Source: Aphis gossypii
Taxonomy: Eukaryota > Arthropoda > Insecta > Hemiptera > Aphididae
Assembly (NCBI RefSeq): GCF_020184175.1
Contig: NC_065531.1
Coordinates: forward strand, 85,654,604 to 85,718,603
DNA: 64,000 nt
Reading direction: 5' to 3'
Under the pieces are notes generated by a model. The model did not search any database. It saw only the letters and a program-made list of their open reading frames with translations, and was not told where the DNA came from. Shown here in pieces: positions 12,301 through 24,374 of the stretch. The translations under genes were made by a program, and so were the position numbers. Position 1 is the stretch's first letter. Each line of letters starts with the position of its first letter.

Positions 12301-15300
12301 CAATATCTTCAACAAAATTTGTGACTTCAGCGTGGTCGATATATTCAATATTTGTTAGATTATTTTTTATTGCACTACTAGTAGTTAAATTAGTTTTTAT
12401 TTTAGATTCCTATACAAACATCAAAACACATAAAGGACAATTTTTGCCTATAAACTTTATAAAATAATTATATTATATTATGAATATTGAATACATACTT
12501 GAGTTGGTATATTTTTAGATTTTAATTTTTTTACTGATTTTTCATCAGGCTCGTATAAAATATTCCAATCCCAAGAAGCTGGAAACTCGGATGCAATTCT
12601 TGGTGCTTTTGGTAGAATGGTTAATAAATCATTAGGAATTTCATTTATCTTCACATCATTACTTTTAGGAGTTTTACCATTCTTAAATAAAAAAACAAAA
12701 TATATTTTTTTATTAACATAAGTGTAATTAAATATAAATAATTAAAACCAATGTTGAATTATATGTAATAGGCTCTGTCTCTGGTTCCAGATATTCCGTG
12801 AGATTTGTCAAGACATTATCTATACCGGACAATTTATTCATCAAAGCGCATGCGTGGGGACTTGAATTTTTTTTTTATGGAACTGCATTAATTTGGAAAA
12901 GGTACTTAAAAAATAAAAACTCATTTTATTACATCTAGTTCTAGTGACCAAGTGTGGTGACTCAAAACGAAAACATCACTCGATTTGTTATGCAATGCCA
13001 TCTCAAAAAGGTCACAATAAAAAAAAAGGATTTAATTCCACTCGTGCATTTTGATTAATAAATTGTCCAGGATTGATAACATCTTAAATGATAAAATCAC
13101 AAGAAACATCCAAAACAACTAGATAATGTTTATATATAAATACATAAGATAATATAAGTCATTGCATGTTGTAGATATTTTTATACATATATATTTTTAG
13201 ATCAATATGATAATTTAGTATCTATAGAATATACATATACCATATACATAATTATTGTATAGATTAAAACATCAACTATAATATTATTATATTGTGTTGT
13301 CAGATTTTCAAAGATTATTTATACTGAAATACATAAAATGGTATTTTATAAATAATTATTATAAAACAATATCTCATAATTCAATAAATCAGATTACACA
13401 CAAAAATGCTAGTGCACCATAATTTATTGCAATAACTTATTAATTGAGTAAATCATAAGTAAATGGTTTAACAATAAATACATAGTAATACATATATAAC
13501 ATTAAAATTAACGACAAACCTTATCAATTATATTTTCATTTGCTCCTGCTTTAACAAGTCTGTTATAGATAGATGTAATATATTTCGGCGGAGAAATATA
13601 AACATAATGTAAAGGTGTTCTACCATCGTTATCTCGCATGTTCACAGTTTTAGGGTTTTTATTTATTATATAATCTACAATACTTAGACGACCCAGTCCT
13701 ACAGCCTAAAAAATAATTGACTTCATTATTATAAAATTAATTGTAAGCAAAACTTTATTTTAACCTTATGTAATGGAGTTAATCCATTCTTATCTTTACT
13801 AGTTAAAACGTCTACAGGGACCGGATCACGATTCAATTTTTTCAATAACTCAAGATTATCGTCAATAACAGCTTTATGGATTTCTTTGATAATACCCTTT
13901 AACAAACAAAAAAAAGCAATACTAAAAAAATGAATTTCGACAAAAGTGTAGAAATTTCAGTTACCATTATATAGGGCACCGCTTTCAAAAACTTGTTCAC
14001 TGTTGTTTGTTTGCTAGTCTCAGTCAACAACTTATCTCCCAGTCCAGACCAAATAACCTTTGAAAGCTGTTTTATGTTACGTTCGTGTATCCATATTCGT
14101 ATGTTAGAAGGTTTAATAGGAACCTCTAGAGGGATTAAGAAAATAAAATCAAACAGCCTTAGGAAATATAGGTATACATTAAAATATACTATAACTTATA
14201 ATTATATAAAAGTATCAATAAAAAAAATCTACTCAAATTACTTAAGCAACCTAATCTAACCTAATCTTAACCTTTTATTTTTTTAGCAACCTATGCTTAT
14301 AAATACTAGTAAAATGTAAGTCTTAAAACAAAAAGTTTAATTTGGAGTTGTGTGAGTGGGAAACTTAATTTAAACTATAAAGATTTTTGAGTAGAGTTTG
14401 ATATAACATTATACATAATATACATTGTATATATATCTAAAAAACAATGCTTTATTTAAAATTGTTCAATGATTTTATTATTTTTAGATATTTTTCTTAA
14501 AAGTTACCAACAAATTAAAAATACGTAATAAAGTACGTAGATACATCATCTAAATTAATGTCCAATTCTAAATAAAATCTTGAAACTTTATCTTTAACTT
14601 TCAAGAAATTCAAAAAATGAATTCAAAATAAACACATTGCAAAACCAATAATAAAAAGCTATTAAGAACAAACTAGACCTAATTTTTTACCCAAATCCTT
14701 CCTCGGAGTGAATGATATCAGCATTTGTGTACTAGAAATATAATGTCTTCTCACAAAAAAAAAATAAATAAATAAATATTAAAACAAACATATTTACTAA
14801 TTGTAAAACATTCATCACTCAACTCTGACCATGATAAAATAAATTATGTATGTATAGTAATTTATTTTTTGCTATGAAAAGTTTAAATTTAACACTTAGA
14901 TATAATATTATGTAACTTCAAAACATTTTTAAAGTTATAAAAAATGGATAATAAAAAAAATAATTTTTAAAGCAATTTGATAAACAACAAATAGCAAAAA
15001 AAAATTAGTATTTCAGAAAGCTACAATCACAGACATCTGGACACTAGTACAAGTGTCAGTACTGTTAAGAATTTTTTATACATAAGTATATTTATGTTAA
15101 ATATAATATGCAATATTTTATAAACACGGCATTGAAAAAAAAAAGAAGAAAAAAATTTAAATCATTTTATCCCAATGTAAAATAAAGTACAAATAGCTGC
15201 CATGTTTAATCATAAAAAAAATAATAAAAATATAATCTGCTTTAAAATAATAAAATCGTTTTGAATATTTTTCATGTATCAATCTTTTATTTTTATTTTA

Positions 15301-16713
15301 TTTTATTTTTTTATCATTTTATTTAATTACTACGTTCACTATGTTTTTTTTTAATATTTATTTATGTTATTTTCTTAATAACTGAAATAATAGAAATCAG
15401 AATATTTTTTCAAGCTCTTAAGTATAACATTATCAATTAATTCTAACATAAATTAAATTACCTTGATCTGAACCATCACTTTTGCAATTATTTGGCAATG
15501 TAATACTTTCACTATATTCTAAATAATAAGTTGGGGTTTTATTATTTATATCCAATGAGTTAGGATCAGCACCAGCTTCTAACATTAAATCCCAAACCCG
15601 TGAAACTTCTGAACAGGAACATATATAATGCAACGGAATCCTTAAAGTCTAAAAACATAAACATATGTCTAAACATCAACTATATAAAATAACTCTAATT
15701 TTATATAAAACTCTACAAAAATAAAAAAATTTTAAAGTTAAAAATTTTAAATTTAATTAAATTACTTAATACTATACTATAAAATATAAATAATAATAAT
15801 AATACAATTAATTATTGTTTAAATTCATAAATTCTTGAAAATATATACACCAACTTGATCTATCTAACTTACGTAACTAATTAGTTCTAAGTTATAATTT
15901 AAAATATGAAAAATATAATTTTATAAAAAATTATATGAATAGGTAATATTACTAAACAGTATTGTTTATCCAGATATTAACTTAAACAAATTTATATTTA
16001 ATTAATATTGAAACTATTACTTTATCTTTAATGTGAACAGTTTGTGGATAGTTTTTCACGAGCCACTCGACAATATCTAAAAAGTCATAATAAACGACTT
16101 TATGCAATATAGTTACTCCATTTAAATCTTTACTGCAAACTAATTTCTCAGGAGAAACTTTGTAAATATTTCTTGACGTGTTTCCATTCTCTAATAATAC
16201 TTGCATGTCTCTTAAATTTCCCTTACAGGCAGAATCTTGTAGCATATCCATACGAGCCTAAAATACCACTCATATATTATTATCAAATGTAATACAAAAT
16301 ATCAATATCGCTACTTAGAGTAATTTTTTTATAACGAACCATTATAGTTATTTTAAAAACTATTAATGTTAGTTAAAATATTTTTTATATAACTATAAGT
16401 AATAAAAACAATTTCTAACTTGTTCTTACAATACTACCAATATTTTTTTAAATTTGTTTGTCGTTAATTTTTTTTAATTTTTTTTTTTTTTGTATAAAAA
16501 ACATATTTTTTTAATTTTATATTTCAATAAAAATATTATTTGGCGTATTTAGATATCTAAAAATTAAATTTTGGAGGAATAGTTTATGTTAAAGGTATTT
16601 TAAGTACTCGTATATTATACAAGTGGATGAGTGGTGTGCTCAGGAATACCCCGTAAAATTTTGGTCCATTACTCCGCTCATCCATCCTTAAATAAAAACT
16701 CGTCCAAAATGTG

Positions 16714-16750
<37 letters not shown>

Positions 16751-19700
16751 AATATTCTGAATATTCAGTTTCGAAATATAAATTTAAAAATGTATGTTAT
16801 TGTGTAAAACAGTAAAAAAAGCTATAGTTATTGAGGTTAACCATAACAATAAAAAATATATTTTTTTAATAAATTTAAAAAAAATCTTCTGGTATTTATA
16901 ATTATTTACTATTACTTATCCACTTTAAATAAACTGATATATATCAATATATGTATAATATATACATAATACATATTATAAATGTATATTACTATCCACT
17001 GATAAAAAAAAACATAAATTATTAAATTATATTTTACTCAACCTACATTAATATAAAACTTGATTTTTTTAAATCACTTTTATTTAAATTAAAAATTATT
17101 ATTTTAAATGAAAAATGAAAGATGTTTAGATCAAAGCTGCTATATTATACACGTATATAATGGGTATTATAACAAATAGTATTATTCTATAATCTATAAG
17201 AAATGCATATTACATATAATACTATAGTAGGTAGTATCTACTAGATACTGAAAGTAAGAAACTATGAACACCTATCAAATAAATATAAAATATATTATAC
17301 TTTAAATTAAGTAATGAAAAATGTGATTTGTGTTTCAAATTTCTAGGACTAGCAATTTTTAACTTTAATAAAAATCTAAAATTATTTGATAGTAAATCAT
17401 TATTTTATAAGTGCATTTCGAATTTTGTAAAAATTTAAACTAAAAAAAACATTTTTTTAATTGGTCATCGTACAAGTTCTTTTATAATTATTATAAGCCA
17501 AACTTATGAAAAATCTTGTATTAAATTTTCAACCATTAGTTACTTACAAAAATTTTTTTATGAATTATACCTACAAAATAATTTGCAAATATTCATGATT
17601 TTGACGAATTTTTGTCAATATTTTAACTTCGTCTATTTTTGAAATAAAAAAAAATTGTGTATGTATTCTTATAATTTTTGAATCACAACAAGTATGAGGA
17701 ATTTCGTAAAAATTTGAACTTTAAATGCTTATAAAAAAAAAATTGTGACTAACGATTTTTGATTTTTTTTTTTTTAACTATAATAAGAAGGACTTTAGGA
17801 GAAACTTTGTATTAAATTTTCAAGTTTCAGTTGTCTATAAATAGCTCAACATTTTTTGAAAATATAACTGTGTATAGATAACGCTAATATAAACATTTGG
17901 TGAAATTTTCAAGTAATTACAGTCATTAGTTTTTGAGTTACAACCATATAAAAAAAATCGATTTTGTCAAAAACTGGTTTTGTGTACAAATTCCCATTTT
18001 TCTGTCACTTTTTTTTTGTTTTTCTCGATTTTTTTTTTTTTTTTAACAGTTGAAAAATTCCTACTTTTTACCTCTATAATACACCAAGGATATTCACTTT
18101 GCCATTGGAAACCACCCCCAAAATTTGAAATTGAAGCATTATTTCAAAAATTTATGCTGTACCCAACCACAAAAAAAAACACACATCATTGTAAAATCAA
18201 TACATTCATCACTTCATACAGAATCTAATAAAAAATGGTTTATCGTTTTAAAATTATCGAAGGCATAAATGAATTAACATTTATGTCTTAATCTTTATCT
18301 TAAGGATAATTTAATGAGACATATAAAAAGGACTATCCTCCAATCACTTTATTAAATTAATATAGAGTGAAATATATGACATAAAACATTATAAGTTTTG
18401 ATTGTAGAGACACAAACAATTAATAGACATCACAGAAAAAATAAGTGTTTTTAATTAGAAGGAGTGAAGTTTTTCGAGTTTATTTAATTTTAAAAATATC
18501 AACTCTTGAAATATCTTAATTAATTTTCACTATTTTCAGACTTTATAAATAGCGTCTCTATATTATCGACATTTAAATTATAACAACGTTTATTATAAAT
18601 GCATATTTATATAAGTTATTCATCAATATATACGTTTAACTAAACATGACATTTCTGACCTACAATATCAATATTGATCGTTATCAAATATACTATACTA
18701 ATCAGTAATCAAAGAAAGCAAATATTAACTGAATTTTTCATTTTTATAATCAAATACAAATTATTCTAATCTTATTTCAAACATTTTTTACGTGATACGA
18801 TATATATAATGTATTATGTTATATTTATTTATTTATTGTTTTATAATTACCTATATACAACGATTATTATAAAGCTATATAATTACTATTCTTATATTTT
18901 TGGTTATAAAAATATAAAAACTTTTGTTAATAAGATCTAAATTAATATTTATTTGAATATGTTGGTTTCTTTTTTTATACAATTATAATTACTTTGTTTG
19001 TTCTTTCGATTTTTGGTCCCGGGATTTTATATGGTTGGTTAGATATAATCATATTTGCATATTAAATATTATATATATATATATATGTTTATTTTAGAAT
19101 AAACTATAATGTTAATTGTAAAAACGTACAAAAGTTTCTTAAATATTGCCCATTTCAGGTTTTATTATTAAATTAATTAATAATGAAATATGAAATAAAT
19201 AGGATAACAGTTATAATTTATAAGTTTTAAAATGATATGTTTGTTTAAACTTTGAAGACATATTTTATAGTCGATAAAATGCTTTGATCTTCTTCAACTT
19301 CGATGAAGGTTTCTGGTAAAAAATGTTATCTAGTTTGTTCTTTGAAGGTAATAAATATTAATTCTATGTTTCATACATAATGATCAGGAAAAAATTACAA
19401 AATAAAACGAGAATATTTAAGCAAACCATTTTTTAACAAATTCAATTTTAAGTTTATGCTGTAATTCAAAAATAAATATACCTATGTAAAGACTTGAAAT
19501 TTTCACCTAATATAAATAATGTATTAACATTTTCTAGATATCATATATAAATATTTTAATATTTTAGATTATTTCTATCCTTCTTTTCTATCTAAAAATA
19601 TTTATATATATACATATTTATTTTATATTAGTTAGTATTTAACTTAACATGATACAATTTTTGTTTGTAATGTAATTTTCTTTTTTACTAACAAAAACTT

Positions 19701-20595
19701 GAAAAGTATATATAAGATATCAAGATAAATTTCTTATAGTAATTAAAAAAAATTAAAAGTGCATTGTAAAAATCGTCTTATAAATGTTAATTTCCAAATT
19801 TTGATTAAATTAAATTCACAGTTTTCGTTATAAATTACTTTACATGCAATAATAATTTAAATTATTTTAATTTTTAACTAAAATATCTTAATGTGTAATA
19901 TACGACGCTATATTTTATGCATATTTTATTATGTGTTTGAAGTTTTGAAGTATTAACTTTGATCTCAGTAGGTATAAGCTTAAAATAAATTTACTGAATG
20001 TTATATTAATTAATGTACTATATTATATAAAAAAAAAAAATAATGTTTTAAATTTAAAGTTTATCAACGTCATTATAATCTTTAAAATATAAAATATATC
20101 ATTGAATTTTAAAACCTAAACATTATATTTATTTCAACCTCCCTACAAAATAAAATATTATACACAAAGCCCTATATAATAAGGATGTGGACAATTAATG
20201 CGTTTAATTCATAGAATTTAGTAGATCTAAATAAGTTGCATGATCGTTTAAATAGGTATAATCGTATATTTACTATATATATCGGAACCGATTGCAAAAA
20301 CGCTTTGACTTTAGGATTTGTTGAATAGTTTCCAATTAATTTATAGCCTTCGCCATTCAATAACTTTTCTTCCAAACGCTGCACGTTTCCGTCCTTAATC
20401 AGTTTTTTAATTTGGTATTGGTTCATAGGTAAAGCTAAAATAATAGTTTTGAAAAATAAATTGTAAATTCAATACTTACATTATTTTTTACTTACTCCTA
20501 GGAAGATTATAATTAACATAGCACATATTTGGCCCTAAGCCAAATACATCATTTTTTTGAAAATTTTTTCGACATTTCTGTACATGAGGTTTCAT
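3389..20595 (-). CDS. modular ankyrin-repeat protein with Dpy-30-like motif, 20 exons, 1234 aa
   Basis: Exons in transcript order: 20496-20595, 20274-20434, 16021-16257, 15462-15648, 13965-14125, 13765-13896, 13520-13705, 12499-12681, 11765-12409, 10132-10284, 9269-9562, 7971-8115, 7824-7910, 7058-7185, 6190-6342, 5934-6138, 5052-5197, 4736-4951, 3725-3826, 3389-3472. All joins are GT-AG, phases 0 or 1, and the frame stays open for 3705 bases. An in-frame TAA directly precedes the ATG. Several modules repeat one plan: a helical linker ending like FLQSVPIY, then ankyrin units with PLH cores (ILHKVV, TPLHK, RTPLHY, LTPLHT, MIHYAA, SLHIAV, TALHYA). They lie near residues 34-228, 229-388, 665-813, 934-1052 and 1053-1234. 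Residues about 885-925 resemble a Dpy-30 helix pair (GKPLASGL, RRPSNPTLYLAEHL). Residues 450-664 are Asn/Asp-rich and probably disordered. The function is unknown; it is likely a scaffold. The exon set is strong, but the 5' UTR and alternative exons are unresolved. Confidence 0.82.
7058..7910 (-). other. Dpy-30-like motif encoded by exons 13 and 14 of the ankyrin gene
   Basis: Exons 7824-7910 and 7058-7185 join in phase 1. Across the join they encode EYLIKA-IGKPLASGLKEL and then RRPSNPTLYLAEHL. The pattern of leucines, the RPxxP turn and the YLAxxL second helix match the Dpy-30/RII-alpha-like dimerisation motif as I know it. The homology is inferred by eye, without a profile score. Confidence 0.5.
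8116..9268. other. ankyrin-gene intron 11, nothing found
   Basis: 1.15 kb of AT-rich intron between exons 7971-8115 and 9269-9562. A 70-codon minus frame at 8830-9042 lacks matching splice phase and ankyrin character and is not taken as an exon. Confidence 0.4.
10285..11764. other. ankyrin-gene intron 9
   Basis: About 1.5 kb between exons 11765-12409 and 10132-10284. It holds the tRNA-like remnant at 10464-10504 and otherwise AT-rich DNA with no supported exon. Confidence 0.4.
10464..10504 (+). repeat. tRNA-like promoter remnant (possible SINE head)
   Basis: TGGCGCTGGAA at 10464-10474 resembles a Pol III A box. CGATTCGAGAG at 10494-10504 resembles a B box, at tRNA-like spacing. The stretch is clearly less AT-rich than the surrounding intron. 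No acceptor-stem pairing was found, so this is not a functional tRNA gene. A tRNA-derived SINE fragment is the best guess. Confidence 0.35.
11939..12178 (-). repeat. tandem repeat inside coding exon 9 of the ankyrin gene
   Basis: On the minus strand about two and a half imperfect units of 93-99 bases follow each other in frame. Each begins with codons for Ser-Leu and continues with Gln/Ser-rich, then Ile-Asp-Asp-type residues (SLNIQSEPLNIED, SLYSQSELQDIDD, SLYRKSGYQDIDD). The unit length is a multiple of three, so copy-number change would not break the frame. Confidence 0.7.
12781..13125. mobile_element. foldback/MITE-like element with long imperfect inverted repeats
   Basis: The left arm (about 12781-12880) and the reverse complement of the right arm (about 13020-13125) align over roughly 90-100 bases. 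They share the blocks GACATTATC/GATGTTATC and the exact core GGACAATTTATT, followed by a CATGCGTGG/CACGAGTGG-type block. No coding capacity. It lies in intron 7 of the ankyrin gene. The outer ends and target duplication are not clear. Confidence 0.6.
14126..15461. other. ankyrin-gene intron 4, nothing found
   Basis: 1.3 kb, strongly AT-rich with several poly-A/T runs. No exon-like frame in a matching phase and no inverted-repeat element recognised. Confidence 0.4.
16717..16747. repeat. (TA)n microsatellite
   Basis: About 15 consecutive TA dinucleotides. Confidence 0.9.
17461..18080. repeat. internally repeated intronic sequence, probable interspersed repeat
   Basis: The phrase GTATTAAATTTTCAA occurs at about 17518 and again at about 17810, each preceded by AAACTT-like words and followed by TTAGTT/TTCAGTT. 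Related phrases (GGTGAAATTTTCAAG, AATTTCGTAAAAATTTGAAC) recur between. Such shuffled sub-repeats suggest a decayed high-copy element. Family and ends cannot be set from one copy. Confidence 0.4.
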
Positions 20596-22200
20596 TTAAA
20601 TTTTTAATTAAATTCATTAATATTTATTTAGTATTAAAAAAAAAAATTTTTTTTTTATACAACTAAATATGATGATGGGTACCTACCTATAATATTTGAC
20701 ACTATGAATTAAAATATCTTGTCCGGGGTAGCCACAAACGCCGATGACCCCGCTGTCCAATAGTCGTTGCTAACAACATTCAATATCGATAAGGTTAATG
20801 GTCATCAGGAGTAGTTATGATCATAGAGAAGGGGAAGTATCAATTTTTTTTTAGTTGCTTAAATATTACATAATATAAGTATCTATTTTAATTTAATAAA
20901 TAATAAGTAATAACTCTTATTTTTCATTTAATAAAAACAGAATGCATATAAATATAATATAAAAATAGTAACTTTAAAAAAATTGCACACAGTTTGATCA
21001 TTTTTATCCGATAAATCACATATATTTAATAATTAAAACAAAAGTATACCTAATAACTGATTGTTACCGGTTATACATTTTTTATGTTACTAATACTTCA
21101 ATAATACAATTTATAGCAGAAAAGCTCTTACATATTTTCCCATACCTGTAACAATTATTGAGATGTTATAGACACTAAGATTGGAACTCAAATTATAATA
21201 ATGCTCATAGGTCATAGCAGTCATATCTGTCCACGCGTTGACGATATCAATAATACGTCTTCAACGTCATTATTACCTATTCAATGTATTTTTCTCTAGA
21301 AACATAAGCAAGATGCAAGAATGTCTAAGATTATTGTTTGCATTCACAATGCAAAGAGTAAAGTATAAAGTCACGAATGTCACAATACACCCACAGGCAT
21401 AATCCGCTACTAAACGTAGCTGTGTGGCTTCTCCCAGGGCATAATATACATCTGATTTCAGGGGACACACATATTAATTTAACTGTTACCTTCTTTTATG
21501 TATACCACTTACCTTATACACATTAATATTATTTATATGATACTGGTACTAAAAATAGGTACATTAAATAAATACAAGTATAACTGTATATAAATTCAAA
21601 ATATTTTAAATTGTGTTTTAATTCCTAAAAGTTTGTAATTACTTATTTCTGCAATCAAAACTAAAAACACGTTATGAAACTTGGGACACACATTTGTTAT
21701 TCAGGAGACACAGTATTTTAGCCCCTGGCTTCTCCTACTTAATAAAATATTAAGTATAGGTCACTAAAAAACTATACGCATATTATAGCCATATAGGTAT
21801 TAATGGTAATATAAACACAGAATAGATGAAATTTCATCTATTCTGTGATATAAACGCGACAAAGAGTTAAGTGAAAAATATACTTATCGAGTGTTAATAT
21901 TTACTATTTAGTACAGAGCTTTATACTTTTTGTCAATAACGCATTATTAATTAATATATTATGAACTATGGTCATCGGTCAGTGGTCACGACAAAATAGA
22001 TCTATATTTTGTTCTATTTTCTCACGGTGATGGTCATAACAATATTATTTATTAACAGCTTTAGTTTTCATAGATCTTCCCATTTCTTGGACCCGTTATG
22101 TTGGCAACACTAGTCGGCTAATTCGCGATATTTCGTGATTCGGCGAATCGTGACAGATAACGTAGCAACTCTAGCTACTACAGCTCCAAGCTTCTTGGCC
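20596..22200. promoter_or_regulatory. divergent intergenic region between the ankyrin gene and CAP
   Basis: 1.6 kb separates the minus-strand ankyrin ATG (20595) from the CAP first exon. Two less AT-rich islands stand out. One at 20705-20830 includes ATCGATAAGG and could be the ankyrin promoter. One at 22085-22200 includes ATTCGCGATATTTCG and the palindrome GATTCGGCGAATC and sits just before the CAP first exon. Start sites are inferred, not seen. Confidence 0.4.
21816..21847. repeat. perfect 32-bp palindrome flanked by 7-bp direct repeats
   Basis: The 16-base arm CACAGAATAGATGAAA is followed at once by its exact reverse complement, with no spacer. ATATAAA flanks it on both sides (21809-21815 and 21848-21854). 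The flanks look like a target-site duplication around an extremely small foldback insertion. Confidence 0.85.
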
Positions 22201-22440
22201 TCGCTCTTCGCAGTCAATACTTTCAATAATAATAATAATATTCTCGCTTTTGTTGGATTACATTTTTTTGTTTAGTTTTTTACCTTATTAGTATTTTATT
22301 TTTCCCTCTCTCATCGTGCGGTCTCCGGGGATCAGCCATTGGACGTCGACTAGCTTACTCACCAGTCTATGATCGTCGATCGTCCTGTGTGAAGCCGGTC
22401 GGTTCTGCATCATCGACATATTATTTTAGTCATTGTCCGG
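22200..22440 (+). promoter_or_regulatory. CAP non-coding first exon and core promoter (approximate start)
   Basis: A GC-richer stretch ends in a strong donor, CCGG|GTGAGT, at 22440/22441. The next acceptor in the locus is TTTTTTAG before 24359, 16 bases ahead of the CAP start codon. The 5' limit is a guess; CGCAGTCAATAC near 22210 is initiator-like. Confidence 0.55.
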
Positions 22441-24358
22441 GTGAGTCATCAATTCGAATATTTTTAATAACATAATATGGGTTGTGGGTACATTAAATTA
22501 TTACGCCCGAATTTGACGACTATCTATCTATGCTTATTTTGGCTCAATATATTGTTCCACTGATTTATGTACATTGAAGTTTAGTCAGTTAAGTGCACTA
22601 ATTAGTTATATTGATTAGGTTTTACTTCCAAACTGCTATCATTACTGCAGCTCCCAGTTTTTATATGATTTTAGGCTTCAACGGTTTAAAACTTATTATT
22701 ACTATGTACTAACATTTCTAAAGTATGATTAATTAGGAAAATCTTAATCTTATCTGATGGTTTATTTCTGTGTAAATATTGTGACTAATAAAATGACAAT
22801 TCGTTTAAAAAAAATATAAAACTCCATATTTAATCCATCATAAAATATAGATAATAATTTTTAAAACAATAATGTGTAGGTACACATAATTAATTTGTGC
22901 TCTAGTGTCTAGTGGCTTACAACATGGCCTACCTAAATATATTTTAAAATGATGACTATATTTTTTATTACAATTCAATAATATTTTAAAATTACTTAAA
23001 CATACAAAATGATTAATCTCGATTAGTAAACAATAACTCATTTTAATGTCAATATTTAAAATTGATTAATATTATAGTGTGTATACATCGCATTTTATTG
23101 AGGTCAACATAATTCAGTACCTACCTACCATATTAATTTGTGCATTTGTGCTGAATACGTTCTTACTATAGGTACAATTTTTATAAAACAAACTTATACT
23201 TACCTATAATAAAATACAAACCATATTATTATATTGTACTTGTTTTTGTTTGCTTAAAAAATATACATTTATTTAATTTTCATATTTATCTACTAATAAA
23301 AACTTAAAAAAACAACAACCTACATGACTTTGCTTATGTATATTTTAAAACACAGCACATAAAACTTATTTTGTTCTTCAAAAATTGTAAAATTAAAAAT
23401 AACATGAATTTTCTACCAGTAATGTATAGTTACATTATTATTTTAATTAAAAAACAAAATTATTGAGTATTTATGGAAAGTAAATTTTTATATACTTATA
23501 CCCATTATACAATGTTTTTTATGGATACCAATAATAATATATTAGGTACAAAGTTAGATAAGGACAGATTAAATTATTAAATTAAATGAGTAGTATTATT
23601 CATCAACACAAAGGATAACTTGCCAAGAAGTTTTGTGTGACCCACTGTACGTTTAATTTTAGATATTTTCTAAAAAATAGTAATATGAAATAAAAGCTAG
23701 ATATTTATTATAGGACACTTGGCTTGAATCATTTACCTCATTACAGAATAGTGATACTTTGTACATAATATAAAATTTGGTAACAATAAATTCATCATAT
23801 TTAAACAATTGTTCAAAGTGTACCTATCTTGATTGAAGATTGATTTCCTTAGTTTTCCACAGTTTTTCACAGTTCTTCTTTTTTTTAACTACCTTTTTTA
23901 ATTTTTCTCTTCATGTTGGGTATCCATCTTCAAATTATAATCCTAATTTCTCTGTATGGTACATATTACTTAGGCTTAAGCATATTTAACTATAATACAC
24001 TGTTTATACAAAGTTAAAATAATTATTATAATCAAATCTAAAACATTCATGCAATACAAATAAACTAAGATACATCTATAACTCACCCAAATTCTTAAAT
24101 AAATTTTATTAGATGGTACCATTTTGAAAATATCTGGGTGCTTAATTAATTAAACAAATTATACCTATAGTAAAACATTATCTTATAAACACTCAATTAA
24201 ATCTAGGTCATAAGACAAACATATAAATAACATTCTACTATTTTTAGATGCCACTTCTTTTCTAACACACCCACGCACATTTTTAATAGTATTACACTAA
24301 AATACATAATATATTAGTATGTATAAATTGTATCTAAACCACTATATTTGTTTTTTAG
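22441..24358 (+). other. CAP intron 1 (1.9 kb)
   Basis: AT-rich intron between the non-coding exon and the first coding exon. No exon encoding the N-terminal RLE helix of long CAP isoforms was recognised. The 67-codon minus frame at 22838-23041 has no support. Confidence 0.5.
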
Positions 24359-24374
24359 TACTTGATCTTTCATC

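Larger units (their letters stand above)
16258..20273. other. ankyrin-gene intron 2 (4 kb)
   Basis: The longest intron of the gene. It contains a hairpin at 16624-16684, a (TA)n tract at 16717-16747, a repeat-like block at 17461-18080 and another short TA tract near 19073. No exon in the required phase 0 was found. Confidence 0.5.

Noticed and set aside
20705..20830. GC-richer block considered as a tRNA or small RNA gene
   Set aside because: No cloverleaf or A/B boxes were found. A promoter role is the simpler reading.
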